DNA of 64,000 nt, taken from positions 8,028,986 through 8,092,985 of the forward strand of contig NC_091116.1 in assembly GCF_024713975.1 (NCBI RefSeq), written 5' to 3'. A program made the position numbers and the translations under genes. Source of the DNA: Paralichthys olivaceus. Taxonomy: Eukaryota; Chordata; Actinopteri; Pleuronectiformes; Paralichthyidae. Below are positions 25,337 to 41,692 of the stretch, piece after piece. The notes under the pieces were generated by a model. That model worked only from the letters and a program-made list of their open reading frames with translations. It did no database searches and had not been told where the DNA came from. Position 1 is the first letter of the stretch. Every line of letters begins with the position of its first letter.

Positions 25337-25733
25337 GAGGGAACGTCTCTGTTCTGAGAGCAGTGAACAGACTACACGGGCCAGCAGAGCAAGAGCCTGC
25401 CCCGAACTCAGAGAAACACAGAGCTGAAAACTGAGACATCTGCTGAAGAGGGAGAGACTCTGTTGGAATTTACTGCTGAGATCCAGCTCCTACTTTCTAT
25501 TGAACGGACTTTTTGTAACAAGTCAGAGCTGCACGTAACTTTAAATGAGTTTTGCACTGGATTTTGATCCTTCTGTAGAATTTTGTACGCGTGTGGACAA
25601 TTTTGTGGAGGTTCAAAGACTTTGGGTTTTGTAGATTATAGTTAAAAAAAAGCTTTTTAAAGGATTTACTTGGTTTCTCGTAGAAACTTATTCATCAATT
25701 TCAATTTTCCACTTGTCGGATTTCGGTTTAATT

Positions 25734-28700
25734 ATGTGGTTTTTACGCGTTTCCATTGGTTTAATTCTGTGCGTCGGCGCGGCACAAAGCGCCTGGGAGG
25801 AGAGTACCGTGGTGCCGGTCAGACTAGACCCCACGGCCCGGTCGGAGACCGAAAACGAACCGTGGCGGACTCTATCCGCGGAGGAGAAGGAGAAGGAGGC
25901 GGAGATGAGGGTGTACCGGTTGGACGTATTTGGCATTGAGCTGATCTTGCAGCTAGAACCAGACCAGACGTTCTTGGCGCCGGGTTTTGTCTTCCACATT
26001 GTGGGCAGTCCCGATTCCGAACCGACCCAGGAGCCCAAGAACGGAGCCGAACCGGGGTGTTTCTTCTCGGGTACCGTGAACGGAGAGGAGAGGTCCGCCG
26101 CTGCCCTCAACCTGTGCCACGGGCTCAGGGGCGGATTCTACTTCCAGGGTGAAGAATACTTCATCCAGCCCCTCAACTCCAGCGGCTTCCTGGGCACCGA
26201 GGAGGATGTCCACACGATCCGCCGGAGAGGTCGAGCAGCTTTGGCGGAGGAGGGCAGCTCCAAGTGCGGGGTGAACGAGGACGAGGAGCGGGTGCCAAAG
26301 AATCTGGAGAAAGAGGCGAAGAACGGAGCCGCTAACGCAGAGCCAACAGGTGAGGTTGCAAAAACACTGTGCGCATTTTACGCTCTATTATTTGTCACAG
26401 CTGAAATCAATATCAATTTAAAATCTTTTTATCTATATGTATGCAAACATTTGGATAAAGTTGTTTAGCAGTTTAGCAGCTGTCATCTGGAGACGTCCGT
26501 GTGCCAGAGGGCGCAGCGTGCGTAATGGACTCAGCTACCTTTTTTGACAGCGCACTGGAGATGAGGAGGAAAGGAGAGGAAGGGGGAGAGAAGTAGAAAG
26601 GGAGGGAGGGGAAAGCTTCTACTGTCGGAAAGAGAGGGAGGAGTGACGGAGGAAGGGGAGGGGAGCGGCGGGGTTGGGGCCAGCCACAGCCCGGCGGTGC
26701 TGAGACGTGTAAACGCGCCTCCTGGTACTACGCGCACCGGCAGGAGCTTTTTTTTCTTCCAGAAAGGATTTTCTCCTTTCGCCCTTTTCCTTCCCACCCG
26801 CAAAACTTTCCACCACATAAGGTCATTTTAGGAATGTGGACGCCGAGGAGGAGGAACCGCCGGTGGTGTGACGCTGAATCTCGGCAGCCAGGCTCCCGCA
26901 GGCACATCCGGAGCTCACTTGAGCCTGGATGAAAAAAAAAAGATTAGCTGTTACTTAGAACACAGGCAGAGTTTAGCTGAGCTCACATTGTTCCAGATAA
27001 ACATTACTGTCGAAAATAACAAGTGCAATAAATTTTGGATCCACACACACTGTATCCTGCATGACCTTTGAACCCGCCCTTTGGTTTGACCTCTTGTAAA
27101 TCTCCCCCCTCAGCCCACCATAGGACCAGGCGTTTCGTCTCCACCCCTCGCTACCTGGAGATCATGCTGGTGGCTGACCAGTCCATGGCTGAGTTCCACG
27201 GCGCCGGCCTCAAACCCTACCTGCTGACGATCATGGCAGTAGCCTCACGACTCTACCGCCACTCGAGCATCCACAACTCCATCAGCCTGGCGGTGGTGAA
27301 GCTGCTGGTGGTGTACGAGGAGGAGCGAGGGCCTCAGGTGTCGTCCAACGCTGCCATGACCCTCCGCAACTTCTGCCAGTGGCAGCGGCAGCACAACCCG
27401 CCAAGTGACCGCCATCCAGAGCACTACGACACCGCCGTGCTCTTCACCAGAACAGTACGTTGTCGATGTGTTTGAGTCCAGATGATAAGAGAAGAGTAAG
27501 AAAAGCAGAATTCAAGACTTTAACTCTCCTTGTCTCCTCAGGATCTGTGTGGCGCCCACTCTTGTGACACTCTGGGCATGGCGGATGTTGGCACAGTGTG
27601 TGACCCTGACAGAAGCTGCTCCATTATCGAGGATGATGGGCTTCAGGCAGCTTTTACTGTTGCACATGAGCTGGGTAAGAAGAAAAGAGTCAAATTACAT
27701 GCACATGTTCTACTTTCTTAAAATTGCAGGGCAGGGGTACTCAAACTTTTGTTATTTCATGTCTGTCCTCCAGGCCATGTCTTCAACATGCCTCACGACG
27801 ATGCCCAGCTCTGCTCCGGGGTCAACGGCGCCCACTGGGGCTCCCACATAATGGCTTCCACTCTGTCCAACCTGGACCAGCAGCAGCCGTGGTCCCCCTG
27901 CTCCGCCCTCATGGTCACCACGTTCCTGGACAACGGCCATGGCCAATGCCTGCTAGACAAGCCGGTCAAGCCTCAGCCGCTGCCCCAGCCCCTGCCCGGG
28001 ACAGTGTACAACGCCGACCACCAGTGCCGACTCACCTTCGGCGAGGACTCCCAGCACTGCCCGGACCTGAGCACCACGTGCGCAGCTCTTTGGTGCACGG
28101 TGACCACATCCAATGGTTTGCTGGTGTGTCAGACCAAGAACTTCCCCTGGGCTGATGGCACGTCATGTGGGCACGACAGCTACTGCCTGGCCGGAGAGTG
28201 TCTCACGAAGAGCCAAGCTGCTAAACACCAGGTAGGGAGCAGATCACAATCAGTCTATTTTACCTGTTGTTGGACAAATCAATGTTTAAGTCTTATAATT
28301 ATGTCCTTGGTGCTTTCAGACTCCTGTCAACGGTGGCTGGGGTTTGTGGGGCCCCTGGGGCGACTGCTCTCGGACCTGCGGTGGAGGAGTGCAATATTCT
28401 TTCCGTGCCTGTGACAACCCTTTGCCCAAGAACGGGGGCAAGTACTGTGAGGGCAAGAGGATCCAGTACCGCTCCTGTAACACAGAGGCCTGTCCTGAGA
28501 ACAACGGTAAGAGACTTTAGTTATCACACGAACAAACATGGATACGTTTGTGTCATTAAAAAAATCTTTTATTGGTGTGAAAGTTAACATCAGTGCTAAA
28601 TCTGATCTCCATCCCTGCCTCAGGCCTGTCGTTCCGCGAGGAGCAGTGCCTGGCCCACAACGACATGTCGGCCCAAGTGTCACTGGGGTCAGGGGAGGGG

Positions 28701-30031
28701 GTTGAGTGGGTGCCCAAGTATGCTGGCGTTTCCCCCAAAGACCGCTGCAAGCTGGTGTGCCGCGCCAAGGGGACTGGATACTTCTTTGTCCTCAAATCAA
28801 AGGTGAGAGTTGTTGTTTTTTATTCTTCTCTTTTAGAATTGTGTCAGAAAATCTCATGAAGGTGTATTTAGTTGTAGAGCTGCAAAATACAGGATCAGCT
28901 TTGTAATTTCTTTCCGCTTTGAAGCTGCAGCCATGCTTCACCTTCTGACTCAGACTCTTATGTAACACTGTTACTAGACATAACTCTGTATTTCCATCTG
29001 TTTCTCTCTGCTGCTCCCAGGTGGCTGACGGCACGCCCTGCAGCCCTGATTCCACTTCAGTCTGTGTCCAGGGCCAATGTGTGAAGGCCGGATGTGATCG
29101 TGTCATCGGCTCCAACCGGCGCTTTGACAAGTGCGGCATGTGTGGTGGAGACGGCTCCACCTGCAAGAAGGTGTCCGGCTCTCTGGACCGTGCCAGGTAA
29201 ACATCTGACCACAGTGAAGCTTCATAACATGATACATGTCACATGATCTTTCTATGACCTTGTTTGACGACTATGTGTCCTTGTTATAGGCCTGGTTACC
29301 AGGATGTTGTAACCATCCCTGCTGGTGCCACCCACCTGGACGTTAAGCAACGTGCCCCAGGCACTGGTCGTCACGACAACAGCTACTTGGCAGTGCGTCG
29401 CCAGGATGGAAAATATCTGCTAAACGGTGATTACAAACTGATGACCATGGAGACAGACATCGCACTGCGAGGGGCTCTGTTGCGCTATAGTGGCTCCTCC
29501 GCAACCCTGGAGCGCCTCCGCAGCTTCGCCCCACTCCCTGAGCCCCTCACCATTCAGGTGCTGTCTGTTGGAGAGGCCCCCAGGCCCCGGGTTAAATACA
29601 GCTACTTTGCTCCAAGACCCAACAATGCAGCTTCAGCCTCTTACAACAGCGGAAATCGCCGCCAGTCCATCAACGCTATCCGAGAGGTGGGTGGAGCTGA
29701 GTGGAGCCTGAGGGAGTGGGGTCCGTGCTCCCAGACCTGTGGAGGAGGAACGCAACAGAGAGAGGTGGTGTGTCTTGACCCTCACGGTCGTCTCTCCAGA
29801 GACTGCCCAGAGGAGCTGCGTCCCTTAGCCTCTCGGTCCTGCGCCTCCCAGTCCTGCCCCTCCTGGCTCCTCGGAGAGTGGTCCGTGTGCTCCAAGGCCT
29901 GTGGCCGAGGCTTCCGCAAACGCCAGCTGCGTTGTATCGGCCATGACAGGCGCACGCTTACCCATGACAGCTGTGACCCCAAAGACCGGCCGCGACCCCT
30001 GCTGGAGCTATGCAATCAGGGACCCTGTTAA
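25734..30031 (+). CDS. adamts1: ADAMTS1, secreted metalloproteinase, complete
   Basis: Eight exons: 25734-26349, 27114-27454, 27542-27674, 27774-28231, 28320-28506, 28624-28802, 29021-29196 and 29290-30031, giving 943 aa (human 967). Order: signal peptide ([19 protein letters not shown]); prodomain with a conserved Cys near SSKCGVN; furin site RTRR (209-212); catalytic domain with [11 protein letters not shown] (H361, E362, H365, H371); disintegrin-like region; TSP1 ([13 protein letters not shown]); Cys-rich region; spacer; and two C-terminal TSP1 repeats ending in NQGPC. Phrases such as [17 protein letters not shown] and [15 protein letters not shown], and the three TSP1 repeats, identify ADAMTS1. 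It cleaves versican and aggrecan and acts in ovulation, vessels and inflammation in vertebrates. The start is the ATG at 25734; the frame is open slightly upstream but has no better ATG. Unlike its neighbour adamts5, it has an intron just before the furin site and lacks one after the catalytic domain. Confidence 0.97.
26350..27113. other. adamts1: adamts1 intron 1
   Basis: A 764-bp intron, unusually GC- and purine-rich in its first half (GGAGG-type repeats, 26565-26700). It carries a CTCF-like motif at 26501-26514 (+ strand GTGCCAGAGGGCGC). Open frames inside it are not coding. Confidence 0.75.
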
Positions 30032-30369
30032 GGACTGCTTCGTAAATCTCACCTCCTGTCCTCCAGCCAGCCCCGAGAGAACAATCAGATCTTCACTGCC
30101 TCCTCTTCCCCTAAAGAACTAAAGAGGCCCATGAATGTTTACATCCAGAGTGCTGCAGGTTTTCATGGGTTCAGGACGTTTACCAGTCCCACGTGTCAGC
30201 GACTGTAACTGACAGTTTATACCCGATTCCCTCCATTCATTCTGGGGCCAGACGTTGAACCACAGGGGCAAAGACTGACGAAAGCTTTGCTGCGTGTCGG
30301 CCCTGAGCACAGCACATTCCTGATTTCCTAAAGAAAGAAAGCATTGCTGCTTACCGTGCCAATGTCATG

Positions 30370-30371
<2 letters not shown>

Positions 30372-30425
<54 letters not shown>
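30372..30425. repeat. (GT)n microsatellite in adamts1 3' UTR
   Basis: GT run of about 27 units, 340 bp after the stop codon and upstream of the poly(A) signal, so it should be present in the mature mRNA. Confidence 0.95.
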
Positions 30426-30426
<1 letters not shown>

Positions 30427-30977
30427 AAGCGAGTGTGTATATGTGTCTCAAATGTTTAATGCATGTAAATAGAGTTTGTCCAAGCTGGGCTGGACAGACA
30501 CATGAGGCTGTGGAAGGTTCTTGCAGAGTATATAAAGAATCTAATTAAGAGAGTAGATCATATTCTACTTGCTCACCCCATCAGGTATGGAAACTAAGAT
30601 TAGCTTCATATTCGTAGTGTTTATGTCCAAACACTTTTATTTATCACAAACCTGTAGCACTTCAGCTTTCCTGTTGCCAGTGGCACATTTTTATGAACAC
30701 CCGGTTGTCTCTAAATGCCTCAGTGCACCGTCCTTCAGCCATATCTTGCCCTCGCAGCCTTCAATGAGGGAACTCTTAAAAGACCAAAGAAGAGTGTGTG
30801 TGTGTATGAGAGAGAGATAGAGAGAAAGAGAGAGAGAGAGCATGAGAAAAGTGTGTGTGGAGACTTAAAGAGGGACTTGTCTCCTGCTACTACTTCATAA
30901 GTAAGTCTCTCCTGCCTTCTGAGAAGGCACTTTTTTTTTCTACCAAATTTTCTCTTTTTGTACAGAATATCCAAACA

Positions 30978-30989
30978 TTATTTATTTTT
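30978..30989 (+). promoter_or_regulatory. adamts1: AU-rich element in adamts1 3' UTR
   Basis: TTATTTATTTTT contains the TTATTTATT nonamer associated with rapid mRNA decay. It lies about 130 bases before the poly(A) signal in a U-rich 3' UTR. This fits a transiently induced mRNA, but the function is inferred from the motif only. Confidence 0.45.
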
Positions 30990-31122
30990 GTACAGCCTGT
31001 TAAATATAATCATGTGGCTTTTTTAATATTATTTTTTATTTGTTATTGAGATCACAGAATGAAGTAGAATATATAGAGTATTTATACAGTGTTATATATA
31101 TATATATGGTCCTAGGTTCATG

Positions 31123-31128
31123 AATAAA
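31123..31128 (+). terminator. adamts1: Poly(A) signal of adamts1 (AATAAA)
   Basis: AATAAA lies about 1.1 kb after the adamts1 stop, follows a short (TA)n run (31093-31106), and is followed by GT-rich sequence. It is the best supported 3' end for this gene. Confidence 0.6.
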
Positions 31129-31254
31129 GTATCACATTGACTTGTGCAGCTCATGTCTCCAGAGTGTTTTGTAATTATGTTTTGTATTTCTCAATCCACA
31201 CAAATAAGCATTACAATCCCATGCACGTGTATAGTGACGTTTCCTGTCCCAGGG

Positions 31255-31268
31255 GCTGTAGGGGGCGC
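31255..31268 (+). promoter_or_regulatory. CTCF-like motif downstream of adamts1
   Basis: GCTGTAGGGGGCGC matches the AGGGGGCGC core of the CTCF motif, about 130 bp after the adamts1 poly(A) signal. Its orientation is opposite to the motifs near 24 kb. Confidence 0.4.
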
Positions 31269-31707
31269 TGTATGGCAGTACTTTAACAATTATTCAGGAG
31301 ATATAATTAAACTAACTTATTAGAAATACATTTGTTGTAATTCAAGTTCGGCCCATCAGATGGGAGTGTTGTCAACATCTCACTCCATAGTAAAATGGTT
31401 GTGGCATTCACTTTATAATTTGGGTCTTTAAAAAAAGGTTTTTTGTACATTTTCCTGGCTTATATATACATACAGAGTTGCAGGTTGAAAAATAAGTAAA
31501 ACAAATAAGTATAATACAAAAACACAAGTATAATTATATGTGTAAATTGTCCTACGAGTCACGGCTGAGGTTGGAATATTAATTCTGAATACATTTGCGT
31601 CACACCAAATTATCCATACTAATAAACAACTGCCATACTTATATATACACTTATGTATATAACACAATTCCTCTAATCTAAACTAGTTAGACCTTTTGAA
31701 TTAAGCC

Positions 31708-31787
31708 TCAGAAATAACCCTTCGAAATAAATCTGAGAAATAAATGTTAGAAATAAACCTTGGAAATAAACCTTAGAAACAACCCTC
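31708..31787. repeat. Minisatellite, GAAATAAAC-type unit
   Basis: About six imperfect units of 12-16 bases, each containing GAAATAA or GAAACAA followed by a variable 5-8 base spacer (CCTTG, TCTGA, TGTTA and similar). AT-rich and intergenic. Confidence 0.75.
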
Positions 31788-34141
31788 AAAAGTGAATGGA
31801 TTTTTGTCAGAATTCATTCAAACTTCTCCTCCATCCTCTTATCTTTCATTATCATGTTTTATTTGTATAATTCTCTGAATCCAAGAACATTCTGTCCTAA
31901 AGTTGGGACCAGAAACTACTGTACGTCAGCACTGCTGCTATAACCTCCGCCCCTGGGTGGCACTTCCTGTCGGGCTCAGAGGAAGATGGTCCTCTGCCTT
32001 GCTGGCTCCCATGCAGCGCAAAGGAAATCATTATCCTGTAATTATAGATGGTTAAGAAGAAAATTGGCCATCTCCGTAATCTGTATAATAGCATAATGTG
32101 CCACCAGGACTGTAAGCCTAAACAACTGGTGGGGGTAAAGATGTATAAACTTCATGTTTTGTTTGAAAAATCTAAATCAGTGAGGAGGAAAATGTTGCAT
32201 TAATGTGCCCACTTGTAATGAAACATGTTTTCACCTGTTTGTTTGTTCATGTCTCAGCATCACATCATTTAAAAAAGAAACATCTGGAAGGCATCATGAA
32301 TCACTGCAGCTCCATGTGGGTGGCATTTCCGAGAGTTCAATTATCTGCATCCTTTTGCCACCCTCTCTCGGCCACAAGAGTTTGTTTAGATTATGTTCAA
32401 TTTGATCCACTCGTCAAAAAGAAACAGTCTACGAAGCTTCATCAGATCTGTGCAAAGAAATTTGGTGAAGACCGGACGCTTGTTGACTGTGGTTTCTACA
32501 AAGAAAAAGCAAAATATCTTAAAATATGATCCTGAGTTGCATTAATCTTCCATATTTTACTACAGTGAACTTTAGTTCATGTTTACACTCATTTAGGGAC
32601 CATTTCTAAAGTATAATTTAGTTCTTTAATGATCACTTTTATGAGTTCGCACAAGTGGCGTTTTTGATTTAAGTGTTCCCAGCTCTGAGGGAGGTGTGTG
32701 TGGGGGGTTGTGGTTGCTCAGCCCCTGCCTCTTTCTGTCCTGGAGCCAATGTTAATTAAGTCTTTTTTTTTATCTCACATGTTTCCGGACAAAGATATTG
32801 TGCCCTGAAGGGTCCCATTAGTGCCCCTCACTGTGATGTAATCAAGGCCCCTGGTCCTGACTCCTTCCGCTCCATCTGGGGTGCAGGGTGACCTCCCCTG
32901 GGCATGAGCCAGAGGGTCCATGTAAACTCAGACCTGGGCCCCAGACTTACTCTGGTGCAATTTGATTCGATTTTTTAAAGAATATGAAACAGACATGACA
33001 AAACAACAGTTTAATCCAAACTTTTTATTCACAAATATGTTTGCAAAGACCAGATCCAGGGCATTTTTTCTTTCAACTGGTCTAGTCCTCAGAGGTCGAG
33101 GAGTATCCGCCGGCTGTTGGTTGAACGGCATCAAACCAGGCACTTTGTCATCAAGAGAAGGAAACCCCATGTCGGTTAAATCAGTCTTCTCACTGGCGTG
33201 TGATGAAGCTGTGGAACTTCCTGTGGCAGCAGAGTGAGATGCTTGTGATTGACGTCATCATCCAGCACAAATCTGGGTACATCCAGTCTGGTTTTTCTAT
33301 CCTGTGTTATCTTGCACACACATCCTCTCTTCTCTTTCTTCCTCTACCTCCTCACTCACCTTCTGGCTTCCAGGCCCCACATTCCCCCTCGATGTGGAGG
33401 ACCAATGCCAATGATTATAAAAATAATAATAATGATTTAAAACATTTCTATTCATGAACAAGCTATGAATTAAAACAATGATAACCACTGATAACTAAGG
33501 TTAACAGATAAAAGCAAATAACCATGAATATAAAATTTACATCATAGTCACACATTGAAATAAACACATCAAGCATTTAAGGAAAGATATGAATAAAAGC
33601 GTTTGTGTTGATGTATTTTTTGGTTGTGAAAGAAAGTAAGAAGATAATTTATCTGGAATGTAATGGCCTTAAATAGAGTCTTATTTTGAAAGTTTCCCCC
33701 CCCCACTGTGGCTTACTTTATACCTCTCTCACCCCTCACCCCCCTCTCTCCCTGGGTGTCAGCTCAACAGGGAAATTTGAGCAAATGGGTGACGGCAAGG
33801 GGAGGGAGAGGGGGAGGGGAGACAGAGCTTACAGCAGTCAGTCACTGGGAGGTGAGGGGGGAGACGCAGCAGAATTACGCACAGCGCACACGTGGAGGAA
33901 CAAACGGAGCCTCGCTGCTTGATCGACAAACACCGACAAATCATCCAGAAGTCTTTAACAGGAGTCCCCCTCTGCTGCGTGTCTTTCGAGTGAGCAGAGG
34001 GAGACACACAACAAGTATGCAGCTCGGAGAGTCCACCAGGTGACTGCCGGAGCAGGACGCACAGGGAGAGACGCGCTTTTTCTGTTTTTCTCCTGACAGA
34101 AAACCAGGAGTGTGAGCGCGCACGGGGAGAGAAGGAGGCTC

Positions 34142-40151
<6,010 letters not shown>

Positions 40152-41132
40152 ATCCACCCACTGCAAAGATCGTCCACGGGAGCAGCTGAAGAGAAACTCC
40201 GGTGGCCTGGTTTTCCGAGACCTGAAGATGTAGGCACCTCTGGCCTCTAAAGATAATTCTAAAGGGGCCTATTAAAACAAAAAAAGGGAGGCCCAGTGCA
40301 ATTTTGTTCAGCAGGAGTCTGGACCAAATGGTGGGGAGGGGGGATAAATAATAATTTCACAAGCTGTGGGTCAGGATGCTCAAAGAAGGCTCCGACATGT
40401 GCAGGTCCTGATAACCGTTAGCAGCCCTGCTCGCTGGCGGCTGGTACTTTTTTCCTCCCCTCCTGCTAATAACCAATATCCTTATCCGTCCCGCCTGTGC
40501 ACATCAAAGGCACTGTGGCGCTTTGATGAAGGTGAAGACCACTTTTTGTCGGCGTGGATGGGGAAGCTCACATCACAGGAGTACAGCGGTCTTTCCAGGA
40601 GACAATGCAGTTTTAAAAAAAAACTTTTTCATATCTTATTCATATCAGTGACTGAGATGGAAGCTGATGATTAAAGCTGTGTTAAACAAGTCTGGTCTGG
40701 ACTTGAACATAATGCACAATAACACTGACCTTACAGGCACAGACATGGGTTACTATCTTACTTGAAACAATGGGTAAACTGGGGTCAGATTGTTACTGAG
40801 TTTGAGCCAAGAATGGAATGTCTTAAAAGAAAGTGAAAAAACATATACATTTTTTTGCTTTTGCAGGACTTGAGAAACTTGTGAAGTCTTCATTTGAGAT
40901 GCAGTCGTAGGGTAATTGTGACATTTCGTAAGAGAGAAGCTGCTCGCAGACATGCACTGAGCTCCTTTATCCGGGGGGGCTGCATTTGTGAAGGTCCGAG
41001 TGGGAGCCTCCGGACTTTCTGCAGACTTTCTCATGCGTTTGAGTAGTGGGGGACTGTGAATGATGGACTTTTGAATCACGTGTCAATTAAAATGATTTTG
41101 TGTTGCAAGCTGTGTTGTAAATTAAAGATGCA

Positions 41133-41138
41133 AATAAA
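41133..41138 (+). terminator. cyyr1: Poly(A) signal of cyyr1 (AATAAA)
   Basis: AATAAA lies about 1 kb after the cyyr1 stop, preceded by ATTAAA at 41121 and followed by a GTGTGACTCTTTTTG stretch of the downstream-element type. Good candidate for the 3' end. Confidence 0.6.
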
Positions 41139-41446
41139 GTGTGACTCTTTTTGAAAGCATGAACCTGTACAGTCTTTATTTAACAATGTAGACTGAAACA
41201 AACATTTGACAAAAGTACTTGTTTGTTGGTAACGCAGTTGTTAATTCAAATTAAAGTGATCGTTTGTGTTTATATAACTTGTTGGTTTTTAATTCGAAAA
41301 ATAAAACTTAATGTGTGTTATTTTAAAAGAATGATTAAATATATATTACTATTACATCAAATTTTTAAGAAATATTGTTGATTAAACTTACAAATTGTAA
41401 GTGTGTGTGTACGTGTCTGTTTGTGTTATATATGTGTGTGTCTCTT

Positions 41447-41450
<4 letters not shown>

Positions 41451-41529
<79 letters not shown>
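41451..41529. repeat. (TG)39 microsatellite upstream of app
   Basis: Pure TG run of about 79 bases, preceded by 50 bases of interrupted TG-like sequence. It ends 163 bases before the app start codon. Confidence 0.98.
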
Positions 41530-41531
<2 letters not shown>

Positions 41532-41692
41532 TCAGGTGACCCGGCTCTCAGCAGCTGTACAGCCTCTCTCTCTCTCTCTCTCTCTCTCCATCATCAGACA
41601 TCGTGAGTCTCCGGCGTCGAACACACTCCGCTTCTCCGCCCCGACTCTAACGTTACACGCTGCCCGCAGGAGCGCCGTGTCCGCGGAACAAC

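Larger units (their letters stand above)
20998..25733. other. adamts5 3' UTR, intergenic region and adamts1 5' leader
   Basis: 4.7 kb with no supported gene apart from UTRs. It holds a GT tract near 22086-22103, a repeat-like fragment near 22605-22720, two CTCF-like motifs near 24011-24024 and 24085-24098, a (TG)36 microsatellite at 25065-25136, and the adamts1 promoter with a TATA box at 25329-25336. Confidence 0.6.
30032..34141. other. adamts1 3' UTR, intergenic region and cyyr1 5' leader
   Basis: About 4.1 kb. The first 1.1 kb is the adamts1 3' UTR. The rest is AT-rich, with a minisatellite (31708-31787), a CTCF-like site (31255) and a perfect CRE octamer TGACGTCA at 33250-33257, about 0.9 kb before the cyyr1 start. 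The 400 bp before that start are purine-rich and probably contain the cyyr1 promoter and leader. No TATA box and no further gene recognised. Confidence 0.6.
40152..41692. other. cyyr1 3' UTR and app promoter region
   Basis: 1.5 kb between stop and next start. The cyyr1 3' UTR takes the first kilobase and includes a repeat-like fragment at about 40945-41035. It is followed by AT-rich sequence, a (TG)39 tract (41451-41529), a (CT)n tract (about 41564-41588) and a GC-rich leader immediately before the app ATG. No TATA box is seen, in line with the GC-rich, TATA-less human APP promoter. Confidence 0.6.
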
